Source: an uncultured Flavobacteriaceae bacterium
Lineage (GTDB): Bacteria; Bacteroidota; Bacteroidia; Flavobacteriales; Flavobacteriaceae
Direction of reading: 5' to 3'
DNA length: 14,168 nucleotides
NCBI GenBank assembly: GCA_937773465.1
Contig: CALJVK010000017.1
Span: 1 to 14,168 of the forward strand
Part shown: positions 1-8,704 of the stretch, one piece after another
Numbering within the stretch: the stretch's first letter is position 1
Layout of the letters: each line of letters opens with the position of its first letter
The notes under the pieces: model-generated
What the model saw: only the letters and a program-made list of their open reading frames with translations
What the model was told of the DNA's origin: nothing
Database searches by the model: none
Made by a program: the position numbers and the translations under genes

Positions 1-113
1 CCCTGGCACTGTCCTTACAGTCCAGAGGTCTTAAACTAAAAATCTGCTCAAGCAAGCTTGGCAGATTTTTTTATTTAATCCCTGGTTGCGCCAGCTCGCT
101 TCATTGTGGAGAC
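1..113. repeat. 113-bp direct repeat, copy 1 (structured intergenic element)
   Basis: This copy matches 162-274 at a constant offset of 161 bp, with only three mismatches seen (positions 4, 95 and 105). It holds three dyad elements: an imperfect hairpin at about 2-25 (CTGG-c-ACTGT / ACAGT-CCAG), the long terminator hairpin at 38-72, and a small CTGG/CCAG stem at 82-94. The window starts at or inside the copy, so its left edge may lie further out. A 48-bp non-repeated spacer (114-161) separates the copies. A 61-codon minus-strand reading frame runs across the element, but it follows the repeat and is not credible as a gene. The element looks like a dispersed, RNA-folding intergenic repeat of the kind common in flavobacterial genomes; that family assignment is inference. 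Confidence 0.85.
38..72. terminator. Bidirectional hairpin terminator in repeat copy 1
   Basis: AAAAATCTGC at 38-47 pairs with GCAGATTTTT at 61-70. After a single unpaired T the stem continues with CAAGC (49-53) against GCTTG (56-60). T-runs on both strands make it usable in either direction. It would back up the terminator at 199-233 for transcripts coming out of the CHAT gene. Confidence 0.75.
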
Positions 114-161
114 GCCGAGAATAACTGGTTAGTTTTTCTCTAGCCTCCCGCTTAGGAAATG

Positions 162-274
162 CCCCGGCACTGTCCTTACAGTCCAGAGGTCTTAAACTAA
201 AAATCTGCTCAAGCAAGCTTGGCAGATTTTTTTATTTAATCCCTGGTTGCGCCAGGTCGCTTCATCGTGGAGAC
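162..274. repeat. 113-bp direct repeat, copy 2
   Basis: This is the second copy of the element at 1-113, again with an upstream imperfect hairpin, a central terminator hairpin and a small CTGG/CCAG stem. The change at 165 (C instead of T) weakens the first hairpin by one pair. Beyond it, 275-314 holds a short unique stretch including GGGAGTGAAGTCGAACT, which resembles the GTCGAA cores of REP-like flavobacterial repeats, and then the stop codon of the CHAT gene. Together the two copies fill the 314-bp gene-free end of the window. No attachment-site or integrase context is visible. Confidence 0.85.
199..233. terminator. Bidirectional hairpin terminator, probable end of the CHAT gene transcript
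   Basis: The hairpin is identical to the one at 38-72: AAAAATCTGC and CAAGC pair with GCTTG and GCAGATTTTT. It lies about 80 bp beyond the stop codon of the minus-strand CHAT gene and is the first strong intrinsic terminator that transcript would meet. Confidence 0.75.
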
Positions 275-314
275 AAAGGGAGTGAAGTCGAACTATTTTG
301 GGGTGGATTTGAAA

Positions 315-3300
315 TTATATTTTATTTTGTAATAAAACAAAAGGAGCCCAATAATTAGGTTCACTATATTCTTTTTTTATTACTTGTTTTGCAGTTCTTA
401 AAGCTAAATTAATATTTTTATTTTTTAGTAGTTCACTATAGAATGTAATCATAAACTGTTGCGTTATTTCATCATCTACTGGCCAAAGTGTAGATATTAT
501 GTTTTTGGCTCCAGCTCTTAAAAATGAATTTGCTAGGTTTTCGCCACCAAAAAATGTGCTATTTCCAAACCCTGTTTCGCATGCACTTAGAACCACAAGT
601 TCTGTTTGTGTAAAGTTTTTTTGAATAATCTCAAAACCAAAAATAATTCCATCATTACGAACCTCTTTTTTAAAATCTGTTTGAAGATTATTCTTAGAAT
701 TTGCTGCTAGTAATCCCCAATTAAAACGATCGTATTTGTTTCCTTCAATAAAAAAGCCATGGGTGGCTAAGTGTATAATACTAGACTTAGTATTAGCGTA
801 GAGTGATTCTTCTGTTGAAGATTCTAGATTTGTAGTAACCGTTTTAATATCTCTTTCTGTTAATAAAATATTCAGTGCATTAATTTCTTTTTCTGTGTAT
901 GGTAATGGATTTATACCCGCGCGTACTTTTGAGTTTATAGTTTCTAATGTGGTGTTTCCATCTGAGAAATCTGGATTTCCAAACAAAAATGCGGACTCAA
1001 ACTCGCTAGCAGTATCTATTTTAAAAATTGCTGAAGGGCGTTCTACATAGTTGATTTCATAAATATCAAAAAGATACTTTTCCTTTACAGGGTTCCATAA
1101 GGATTCGAGGTTTACATTAGTAAAGAGCCCTTCATTTTTTATAAATAGTTGATTTATTGAGGGAGATAGTTTATCTACTATTGGCTTAAACAATACATTA
1201 TAGGAATAAATATCTAGTTTTTTATTGGTTATTTGTGAAGTATAAAAATCAATTAGTTTTCCCAACTCGGTTTCACTAATTTTTATTATTTGAGCCTGGT
1301 CTTTTGTGATTAAATGTGCTACAAATACAAGTTTGTTTAATTTTGAAAACCTAATATAAGCTTGGTTGGATTGTAGTTTATTTTGAAAAGAATGTAATTC
1401 AATTTCTTCATTTTTGTTAAACCTAGTTTTTATATTTTGTTGAAATACATCAAACTCACTCTTAATAAGTTGTAATTTATCATAGTCTTTTTCATAAGAT
1501 CTTTTATTTAATAGTTCAAAATACATGTCAGAATTCTTTTCACTTACATTTAGCAATATTGAATTGTATCTATCTAAATCATCTACTTTTAATTTATAAT
1601 TAAGAATTTCATTGGTTTGTTTTGAATCAATTATATGAGAATGAACTTCATTTTCTAGTGCAGACATTTTTAATCCGATATCTACCATCATATTAATTTG
1701 ATTTTCATAGCTTAAATCATTAATTATATTAATATTTTTAAGTTCAGACTTTAATGCTATTAGTTTCAAATTTAGATATTGTGAAGTAAATACTCCCATA
1801 TCTCTCTTGTAACCATAATACTTTAGATCCTTTTTTACATCAAAAATTTCATATATGGAATCTAATTTTTTTAAAAAAACCTCATTGTTGTATTTTTTTT
1901 GGGAAACTTGAGAACCGAATTTCATCATTGACAAATTGAATTTTCCATAGTAAGGATTTTTCTCCTCCAAGGCTAACATTTCGTCTAATACCAATTCAGA
2001 TTTTTCATGTTTAGATTCAGAAAAAAGAAGGCGCCTCTTCATATCAAGTAACTTTCTTTTAATTTCTATAAACATGTCTTTATCAAAGCGAACGAATGAC
2101 TTATTATTTTTTAGACTCTCTTCAAGATTTTCATATTGCTCTTTGTAAGTGTTTAGGTAATCTCTGGCTTTTTCATTATTTTTCTTTATCAAATAAATTT
2201 CAAAAATTTCATATAAAAGATCATTATCTCTAACCATATCATCATAGCTGGAAATCTCTCTAGACCAGTGATAAGGATTTGAACGTGCATTTACAAATCT
2301 CATTAATGCTCTGTCATTTTTTTTAATATATCTATAAAAATAGCCAGACATGAGAAGGAAGGTATATTTATTAATATCTGATTGATTATTATAAAATTTA
2401 TCATGTTTTTTCAGTAAATAATTAGAAAGTTCTACTAATTTATACTTAAAATTAAAATCAATTGCAATACCCATTGCAGTAGTGATTGAGGTTTTAAATT
2501 CTTTTTTATCAATATTATCTATAATATACTTATAATATCCAAATGCAGATTCATAAGTATTTTCAAGATTGTATTTGCGTTGTAAAATATTTAAATTTAG
2601 ATTTTTAAATCTAGGTTCATTGATTATTTTTTGTTTGAGTAAGTTTTCTATGGTATTCTTTAAAATTTTAAGTTCCTCTAAACTAGAAAGCAGTATTCTT
2701 AAATTTAAATCTTTGTCAGATACTTTAGCATTTAGCTCATCCAAAATAAACACTTTAGTTTCATTAAGAATGGCATCAATTTGAACCCCTTCAATTTTGT
2801 AATTTTTTACACTTGATATAAATTGCCAAAAAAGCTCTAAAGTCTTTACCAAATTTTCGTAAGTAATTGTTTTTTTATAGGTATTCAATAAGAGTAACAA
2901 GTCTGACTCTATTTCTTTTTCTGTCCAATCTGGATAATAAATACGTTGCGATCTAATCTTGTACATATCAATAAAATTGAAGGGTGAAACACCTTCAGAA
3001 TTATTATTTATTATTGCCTCATAAATTATATCATGCTTTTCTAATTCTAAAGACTTGATATCAATATTATAACTATCTGAACCATAATTTGTATTTAAAC
3101 TTAAAATTTCATTAATAGCATAGATTAAATCAGAACCACTTCCATATAATTTATTGAATTTATATCGTAAGTTAAACACCTCATGCCAAAAGTTTACATC
3201 TGGTTTTGATGGCTTAGTTTCCAACCATCCCTTTTCTATTTTTATTGAAAACTTACTAAGCAAAAGTTTAATGTCAAAAATCTCATCTGGGGTTAAAACT

Positions 3301-4220
3301 ATATTACGGTCTAAAAAAGTGTTGATTTGGTTTTTTAAGCCATTAAAACTAATAGTCGAGTAGTTATTGATGTAACATTCGTTTATAAGGTAATTTAAGG
3401 ATGAGATCAGATCTCTATGGTTTTTGTTTATGTAACTCAGCGCATTTGTGTCTATTAAATCACTAGTTCTAAGATAAAACAACAAATTTCTATAACTATA
3501 CCCAACAGGAAGGGACTCGAGTTTAGCGCCATAATCAAATGTTTTTTTAAGAGCACTAAAACGAAATTCCTTATCTAAGAATTTAGATTTTGAGGCATTA
3601 TAGTATTTTTTAAAGAGTAAATTATTACTAAGAAAATTCAGTTTTTCATCATTACTTTCATAATGTGAAATCAACGATTTTAAGTCTTCATCTTTGTAAT
3701 TTTCATCATACGCATTCCTTAAAATATGTTTAAAATTATATGCATCAAAAAGGTTTGTTATGCTTAAAACATGACTTTTATTGAGTCCCTTTTTTTCAAT
3801 TTCAATACTAATGTTAAGATATTCCAGACAGGAAGAATAAAATGCTTCTTCAAAAGCATAAGTAGAAGTATAATCGTTCATAAAATAAGGAAGGTAATCT
3901 TCTAAACCTTTTTTAATTAGGTAATTTAAATGGCTTTGATAGTTTGTATTAGCCACGCTATCTTTCCTTAATTTTTCTATAGCTGTTGATTGAAATTTAA
4001 TTAAGTTGTAAAGAGAAAATCGAACAGAATCACTTTCAGAATATAGTATAATCTTATTTTCATTAATACTTGCCAACGTCTTTTTAACTTCATTATAATC
4101 ATAGCGATCAAATTCACTAAAAAGCTTATCAAAAGATGCTGTTTGACAAAATAATTGACAGCTAAAAAATAAAAACAGGATTTGTAATCTCAATTCTATG
4201 ACTTTATATAAAAGTAACAA
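315..4220 (-). CDS. Exported TPR-like / CHAT domain protease (clan CD)
   Basis: About 1,300 residues. The N-terminus has a hydrophobic export signal (LQILFLFFSCQLFCQ). A long Lys/Asn/Tyr-rich alpha-helical region follows (about 40-940) that resembles degenerate TPR-type repeats. The CHAT domain spans about 949-1301: the histidine motif IIHLATHGFF (His1154) and the cysteine motif VVLSACETGFG (Cys1214) form the expected catalytic pair, followed by the typical GGENLANSFLRAGAK and TLWPVDD segments. CHAT proteases are separase/caspase relatives, usually activated by partner or ligand binding to the helical repeats. The start is uncertain: 4220 and the better-placed 4193 are both TTG. With 4193 the signal peptide begins only two residues before LQILF. 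An upstream in-frame ATG (4253) is closed by TAA after nine codons. A weak TAGTTTTG box lies at 4312-4319 on the minus strand. The substrate is unknown. Confidence 0.9.
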   Translation of the reverse strand: MLLLYKVIELRLQILFLFFSCQLFCQTASFDKLFSEFDRYDYNEVKKTLASINENKIILYSESDSVRFSLYNLIKFQSTAIEKLRKDSVANTNYQSHLNYLIKKGLEDYLPYFMNDYTSTYAFEEAFYSSCLEYLNISIEIEKKGLNKSHVLSITNLFDAYNFKHILRNAYDENYKDEDLKSLISHYESNDEKLNFLSNNLLFKKYYNASKSKFLDKEFRFSALKKTFDYGAKLESLPVGYSYRNLLFYLRTSDLIDTNALSYINKNHRDLISSLNYLINECYINNYSTISFNGLKNQINTFLDRNIVLTPDEIFDIKLLLSKFSIKIEKGWLETKPSKPDVNFWHEVFNLRYKFNKLYGSGSDLIYAINEILSLNTNYGSDSYNIDIKSLELEKHDIIYEAIINNNSEGVSPFNFIDMYKIRSQRIYYPDWTEKEIESDLLLLLNTYKKTITYENLVKTLELFWQFISSVKNYKIEGVQIDAILNETKVFILDELNAKVSDKDLNLRILLSSLEELKILKNTIENLLKQKIINEPRFKNLNLNILQRKYNLENTYESAFGYYKYIIDNIDKKEFKTSITTAMGIAIDFNFKYKLVELSNYLLKKHDKFYNNQSDINKYTFLLMSGYFYRYIKKNDRALMRFVNARSNPYHWSREISSYDDMVRDNDLLYEIFEIYLIKKNNEKARDYLNTYKEQYENLEESLKNNKSFVRFDKDMFIEIKRKLLDMKRRLLFSESKHEKSELVLDEMLALEEKNPYYGKFNLSMMKFGSQVSQKKYNNEVFLKKLDSIYEIFDVKKDLKYYGYKRDMGVFTSQYLNLKLIALKSELKNINIINDLSYENQINMMVDIGLKMSALENEVHSHIIDSKQTNEILNYKLKVDDLDRYNSILLNVSEKNSDMYFELLNKRSYEKDYDKLQLIKSEFDVFQQNIKTRFNKNEEIELHSFQNKLQSNQAYIRFSKLNKLVFVAHLITKDQAQIIKISETELGKLIDFYTSQITNKKLDIYSYNVLFKPIVDKLSPSINQLFIKNEGLFTNVNLESLWNPVKEKYLFDIYEINYVERPSAIFKIDTASEFESAFLFGNPDFSDGNTTLETINSKVRAGINPLPYTEKEINALNILLTERDIKTVTTNLESSTEESLYANTKSSIIHLATHGFFIEGNKYDRFNWGLLAANSKNNLQTDFKKEVRNDGIIFGFEIIQKNFTQTELVVLSACETGFGNSTFFGGENLANSFLRAGAKNIISTLWPVDDEITQQFMITFYSELLKNKNINLALRTAKQVIKKEYSEPNYWAPFVLLQNKI

Positions 4221-4326
4221 AAGTTATCTTAAAATTACAATTGTTAATTTCATAAGTTAAAATTATTTATATTAGAGGAACTAAATAAGTTGGTTCACAA
4301 ACTATCTAATTCAAAACTATAGAATT

Positions 4327-4518
4327 ATGATCATCAATATAGCACTTTACATTATCTATATATTTTTAATAGGATCATGGTTCTACTGCTTATATTATGC
4401 AATAAAAAACGATAGAAAATTAAAACCGATACTTCTTCTAGTCTTATTAAATATTTTTTACATTCCAATTTATTTTGATCAAATAAAAAAGCAAAAGCAA
4501 TATGATAAAAACTCATAG
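4327..4518 (+). CDS. Small two-helix membrane protein, function unknown
   Basis: 63 residues starting at ATG 4327. Two hydrophobic segments (about 2-25 and 34-50) flank a short basic turn containing KNDRKLKP, and the tail is charged (DQIKKQKQYDKNS). This is the topology of a small inner-membrane hairpin protein with a short cytoplasmic loop or tail. I do not recognise a family beyond a general likeness to small flavobacterial membrane proteins. It lies 37 bp upstream of the M48 peptidase on the same strand and may be co-transcribed with it. It is also divergent from the CHAT gene, with 106 bp between the two. It could be a regulator or anchor for the peptidase next to it, but nothing in the sequence proves that. 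Confidence 0.6.
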   Translation: MIINIALYIIYIFLIGSWFYCLYYAIKNDRKLKPILLLVLLNIFYIPIYFDQIKKQKQYDKNS

Positions 4519-4555
4519 AGTTTATAAGATTAGAGTTGTTTTTTTAAATTTCACC

Positions 4556-5944
4556 ATGAAAAAGGTATATCTAATTTTATTTCTTGTCAATTTTTCATCT
4601 TATGCAAATAATTGCAACGATGCTGTAAAAGAAATTTATCAAAATATAATTACAAGCATCGGTAATAACAGTTTGTACCCTCCAGAGCTTCATTTTTCTG
4701 ACGAAACTAGAAGCGTTGCCTATATGTCTAGTAAAGGCATTACTATTGAACAGAAGACTATTGATTTATTTTGTGGTGAAGATAATTTTGAAGACAAAAT
4801 AGCCTATATCATTGCCCATGAGCTAGCCCATTATTATTTGGAGCACTCATGGATGAGTAATACAGGGTTGTCGTACGCCAGTTCTATTGGAGAGTTTGTA
4901 GAAGATAGCTCTAGCTTATATTCTGCGAAACAAAAGAAACTTTCGGAAAGTCAGGCAGACTTATACGCAGGTTTTTACGGCCAAATTGCAGGTTATAATA
5001 CCCTTGGTTTTGGAGAGATAGCTTTAACTGAGGTTTATGAATCCTATAAGCTACCAAAAGAACTTAATGGGTATCCTAGTTTTGATGAACGAATAGAAAT
5101 TCTTAATTCGCGAATAAAAAAAGCTAATAATTTAGCCTTATTGTTTGAATTAGGAAATGTGTTTTTAAAAAATAAAAATTATAACAGTGCTAAATATTGT
5201 TTTGAATTTATTCTTAAAAGTAAATTTAACTCTCGTGAAATTTATAATAATTTAGGGCTTAGTTTTTTATTGTTTGGAGTTAGTATATCCGATAAACCTA
5301 TTTCTAACTTAGTATATCCACTATTCATAGACCAACAAACTAGGGCAGAAGTTAACTCAACTAGATCGGGAAGTTTTTCAGACAATCCACAAGAAATGAT
5401 TTTAGAAGCTCAAAAATTATTTAATAGAGCATTGGCTTTGGATACTAGTTATGAACCGGCTAAACAAAATCTAATAGTTTCAGACTTTTTATTGGAAACC
5501 ACCCAAAAAGGGCGTGGTAATTTTGTGAAATCTTTAAAAGCTTCAAATATTGACTCTGAGTTTATTATAGACTTTAAAGTTATAAATGCAGTTCTAGAAA
5601 ACCGAAAACCCAAGAAAATAAATAAACTAGCTCTCAAAGGTAGCTATATAAGCCGCTTGAATGCTTCAAGCTATAATTCAACACAAGAATCTATTATCAG
5701 TTCTGATGAGGTCTTAAAGCGGCTTAATATTAATTTAATGGAGTTGCTAATGGGTTCTGGAGGTAAGAAAATAAAGGGTACTCATTACAATGTAAAAATG
5801 ATGGGTAAAATCCAAGTCATAGAAGGTAAAAAAATAACAGTTTTTAAAATTCCGAGAAAACTTATAGAGGCTTCATTTACTGCACAAGAACAAGCTGTTT
5901 TTTATATAACAGCAAAAGGAGTTTACTATGTTTATATCAACTAG
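4556..5944 (+). CDS. Exported M48-type metallopeptidase with TPRs
   Basis: 462 residues from ATG 4556. I prefer this start to the in-frame ATG at 4502 because it puts a clean signal peptide at the N-terminus (MKKVYLILFLVNFSSYA, cleavage near residue 17) and avoids overlap with the upstream small gene. The zinc site is IIAHELAHYYLEH (His88, Glu89, His92) with a third ligand in SESQAD (Glu131, Asp135), the HExxH...ExxxD layout of family M48. TPR-like helices follow at about 192-245 (LFELGNVFLKNKNYNSAKYC...), then a helical stretch and a mixed beta-strand tail (about 370-462) of unknown fold. M48 proteins of this kind act on envelope or misfolded proteins, often with TPR partners (the BepA type in enterobacteria), so a periplasmic quality-control or processing role is plausible. 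Its 3' end faces the caspase-TPR gene with a 7-bp gap. Confidence 0.85.
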   Translation: MKKVYLILFLVNFSSYANNCNDAVKEIYQNIITSIGNNSLYPPELHFSDETRSVAYMSSKGITIEQKTIDLFCGEDNFEDKIAYIIAHELAHYYLEHSWMSNTGLSYASSIGEFVEDSSSLYSAKQKKLSESQADLYAGFYGQIAGYNTLGFGEIALTEVYESYKLPKELNGYPSFDERIEILNSRIKKANNLALLFELGNVFLKNKNYNSAKYCFEFILKSKFNSREIYNNLGLSFLLFGVSISDKPISNLVYPLFIDQQTRAEVNSTRSGSFSDNPQEMILEAQKLFNRALALDTSYEPAKQNLIVSDFLLETTQKGRGNFVKSLKASNIDSEFIIDFKVINAVLENRKPKKINKLALKGSYISRLNASSYNSTQESIISSDEVLKRLNINLMELLMGSGGKKIKGTHYNVKMMGKIQVIEGKKITVFKIPRKLIEASFTAQEQAVFYITAKGVYYVYIN

Positions 5945-5951
5945 GTTAAGT

Positions 5952-8693
5952 TTAGTTATTGCATTCGGTTGAAATTTTATTTAAGATAACTGTTTTTAAA
6001 TCTTCATCTTTCACAAAAGTTAGAGCATCATTAAGGTCCTCACACATTAATTCATTTTCTCCAAACTTCTCATATAATTCAGCTCTCAATACAAAAACTT
6101 TAGATAAATCTAATCTCGAATAATCAAGATCAGAAATATAATAACCCTCCTCAGAATCATTTTTTATTTTTTTTATTGATTGAGAAAGACTATTTAATGC
6201 TCTAAAGTCATTTTTTTGTTCTAAGTATACCAATGCAGAATAATAATCTGCTTGAGGGTCTTTTAAATCTCTTTCGATTGCTTTATTGTTAAGCTCAATA
6301 ACTTTTTTATATTTCTTAAGACTAAAATTAAAGTTTATATAACTATGATTTAGGTTATTATCCTCAGGTTCTAGTTCCAATGCTCTCAGGTAATCATCAT
6401 TTGCTTTATCATTCTCTTTTAAAGAAATATGATAAAATTCTGCTCTACTTAGGTATCCAGCGAAACTATTTGGTTCTATTTCAATAGCTTTATCAAAATA
6501 TTCTAGTGCTTTTTTATTATCCTTAATATTATCCTTATAAATATTACCTAATTCGCTATATACACGACTCTCTTTAGGGTATAGCTCCATTAATTTATTA
6601 AGGGTTACAACTGCTTTATCAATAAACTTTAATCCAATAAAAGAAGTGGCTAAATGATAATAAATTCTCTTATCTGAAGGGGCTATCTTAATAGCCTTTT
6701 CAAAATCAGCAATAGCTTTTTTATAATCTTGTAATCTAATATAATAAACTTGACCACGAGTATTATAGAATTTAGACTTTTCTGAATCTAATTCAATTGC
6801 CCTATTAAAATTATTCAATGCTTTATTAGTATTTCCTAAATTCAAATAGATAAATCCGCGATTATATATCGCATTAGCATAAGTTGAATCTAATTCAATT
6901 GCTTTATTATAATATTCTAATGATTTTTCATTATCGTTATATATTTGAGTATATAGATTGGCTATTTCGTTCATCGTATATATTGAAATAGGATCTAATT
7001 CTAATATTTTTAAATAATTAAAAAGTTGTTTTTCAAATTGTTTTAGTTCACCAAGTGAGTTGGCTAACATATAATAAGTATTTGTTAGGTCAGCTTCTTC
7101 TAGAGAATTTAAACTAATAGCCTTTTCATAATCAGTAATAGCTTTATTATAATCTAATTTTTGGTTTTGGTAAATTTCACCACGGAAATAATAAGGATGT
7201 GAATCTTTTGGATCTAATTCTATAGCTTTATTATAATCATCTATCGCTTTATCATAATTTTTTAAATCTTCATAAAGAAAAGCACGGACTATGTAGATTC
7301 TGGAATCATCCTCTTCTCCTTTAAAATCATTAACTACTTTATTAAAATATTCTAATGCTTTGTTATAATTTTTTTCACGTCTATAAATATTTCCCAAATT
7401 AAAAAGAGTATTTCTTGACCCTGAAGGGAAAAGTTCTAATACTTTTAAATAAATCTCAATAGCCTTTTTATCATTACCCATTCTACTGTTCGTAATAGCT
7501 AAAGAATAATAATACTCTAAATCTTCAGTTAATTCAATGGCTGTTTTAAAATCTTTAAGCGCCTTTTCAAAATTTTTCAACTTATGAAGATAATAGCTCC
7601 CTCTTTTATAATAATAGGAATCATTTTTGGGAGCTAATAATATAGATTTATCAAAATCTTTTAATGCCATTACTTCTTCCTTTAAATTATATCCATATAA
7701 AGTAGCACGATACATATATACTTTTGAATAGTTTGAATCTAATCGAATTATTTTATTATACTCTTTTAATGACCGTTTATATTCTTTTAGTTTACTATAA
7801 ACTCTACCTTTTGAAAGTATTGCGCGAATATTATTAGGTTCTTCATCTAAAATAAGTTCTATAATTTTTAGACCAGTATATCTATCTCTTTCATCATCTT
7901 GAATGATAGCTTCTATTTTTTGAAATTCATCTTCAAAATCACCAGGGTTTAGAAAAAACTCTTGTCCTGTTAATTGTGTAAATTCAACAGGGCGTTGCTC
8001 TCCTTTAGAGTTTCTTAAAACCTCAGATCTAACATTTCTAAAAACTTGATCTATGTTTATCCCTTCAACCAGCATATTTTTAGATAAACTTCTGGTGTAA
8101 ATACTATTTTTTTCGACACCATCAGCCGCTGTTCGTCCTGCATCTGTAGAAAAAGCAATTAAAGAACCAGTTGGTGGGGGTACTTTAGCAAGGCCACCTC
8201 CTTTTACAGAACGGGTAGTATTCCATTTTGATTCAAAAGGGTTATCTCTACAAGCATCCAACACAAGAATATTAACTTGATTCGTTTTAGCTTCTAAATA
8301 TCGAAGGATTGCCTGCACACTTACCGCATAGTCTTCAATATCTATTTCTGAATCAAAGGATTCTTGAGTAGGTAAAAGATAATTTTCATTTTTAATTTGA
8401 ACTCCGTGACCAGCATAATATACAAAACCAACGTCTGCACTATCTCTTTTAATACCAAATTTTCTAATGGCATTTTTAAGTTCTCTTTGAGTTTTTAAAT
8501 TATAATATTCTAAAACTTCAAAATCCAATGAATCTAATGTTTTAGCTATTAGTCTAGCATCATTCACTGGGTTTTTAAGCGCTCCTTTATCATAATTAGC
8601 ATTACCAATAACAAGTGCTAGTCTTTTTTCTTTTTCTTGGCTGAAAAGAAAAAATGGGAGTAATAGAAAGATTAAAAGTTTGATTTTCTTCAT
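5952..8693 (-). CDS. Exported caspase-like peptidase (C14) with about 17 TPRs
   Basis: 913 residues and the last gene of the operon. The signal peptide is MKKIKLLIFLLLPFFLFSQ. The caspase p20-like domain (about 23-250) begins RLALVIGNANYDKG and carries the catalytic dyad in FVYYAGHGVQ (His96) and LVLDACRDNPF (Cys148), followed by the conserved KGGGLAKVPPP and IAFSTDAGRTAADG segments. From about 270 to 900 there is a near-continuous run of about 17 TPRs, several very close to consensus (YNKAIELDP, FNRAIELDS, FDKAIEIEP). The acidic residues around the Cys are typical of metacaspase/orthocaspase relatives that cut after Arg or Lys; that specificity is inference. TPRs probably recruit a protein trigger or substrate. 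The gene lies 11 nt after the metalloprotease-like gene. No terminator is seen after its stop, so its transcript may run antisense into the M48 gene. Confidence 0.93.
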   Translation of the reverse strand: MKKIKLLIFLLLPFFLFSQEKEKRLALVIGNANYDKGALKNPVNDARLIAKTLDSLDFEVLEYYNLKTQRELKNAIRKFGIKRDSADVGFVYYAGHGVQIKNENYLLPTQESFDSEIDIEDYAVSVQAILRYLEAKTNQVNILVLDACRDNPFESKWNTTRSVKGGGLAKVPPPTGSLIAFSTDAGRTAADGVEKNSIYTRSLSKNMLVEGINIDQVFRNVRSEVLRNSKGEQRPVEFTQLTGQEFFLNPGDFEDEFQKIEAIIQDDERDRYTGLKIIELILDEEPNNIRAILSKGRVYSKLKEYKRSLKEYNKIIRLDSNYSKVYMYRATLYGYNLKEEVMALKDFDKSILLAPKNDSYYYKRGSYYLHKLKNFEKALKDFKTAIELTEDLEYYYSLAITNSRMGNDKKAIEIYLKVLELFPSGSRNTLFNLGNIYRREKNYNKALEYFNKVVNDFKGEEDDSRIYIVRAFLYEDLKNYDKAIDDYNKAIELDPKDSHPYYFRGEIYQNQKLDYNKAITDYEKAISLNSLEEADLTNTYYMLANSLGELKQFEKQLFNYLKILELDPISIYTMNEIANLYTQIYNDNEKSLEYYNKAIELDSTYANAIYNRGFIYLNLGNTNKALNNFNRAIELDSEKSKFYNTRGQVYYIRLQDYKKAIADFEKAIKIAPSDKRIYYHLATSFIGLKFIDKAVVTLNKLMELYPKESRVYSELGNIYKDNIKDNKKALEYFDKAIEIEPNSFAGYLSRAEFYHISLKENDKANDDYLRALELEPEDNNLNHSYINFNFSLKKYKKVIELNNKAIERDLKDPQADYYSALVYLEQKNDFRALNSLSQSIKKIKNDSEEGYYISDLDYSRLDLSKVFVLRAELYEKFGENELMCEDLNDALTFVKDEDLKTVILNKISTECNN

Positions 8694-8704
8694 ATAGAAT
8701 GATT

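Noticed and set aside
31..216. 61-codon minus-strand reading frame across the repeats
   Set aside because: It spans the repeat-spacer-repeat structure and the terminator stems, so its codons follow the element; there is no gene context or domain.
1..274. CRISPR array or attachment-site duplication
   Set aside because: Only two units of 113 bp with a 48-bp spacer and no cas genes or integrase; the terminator hairpins explain the structure better.
2569..3363. Plus-strand reading frames of 60-71 codons inside the CHAT gene
   Set aside because: They lie antisense within a well-supported gene and have no recognisable motif.
4502..5944. Upstream ATG start (4502) for the M48 gene
   Set aside because: It would add 18 residues in front of a clean signal peptide and overlap the small membrane gene; 4556 is the better start.
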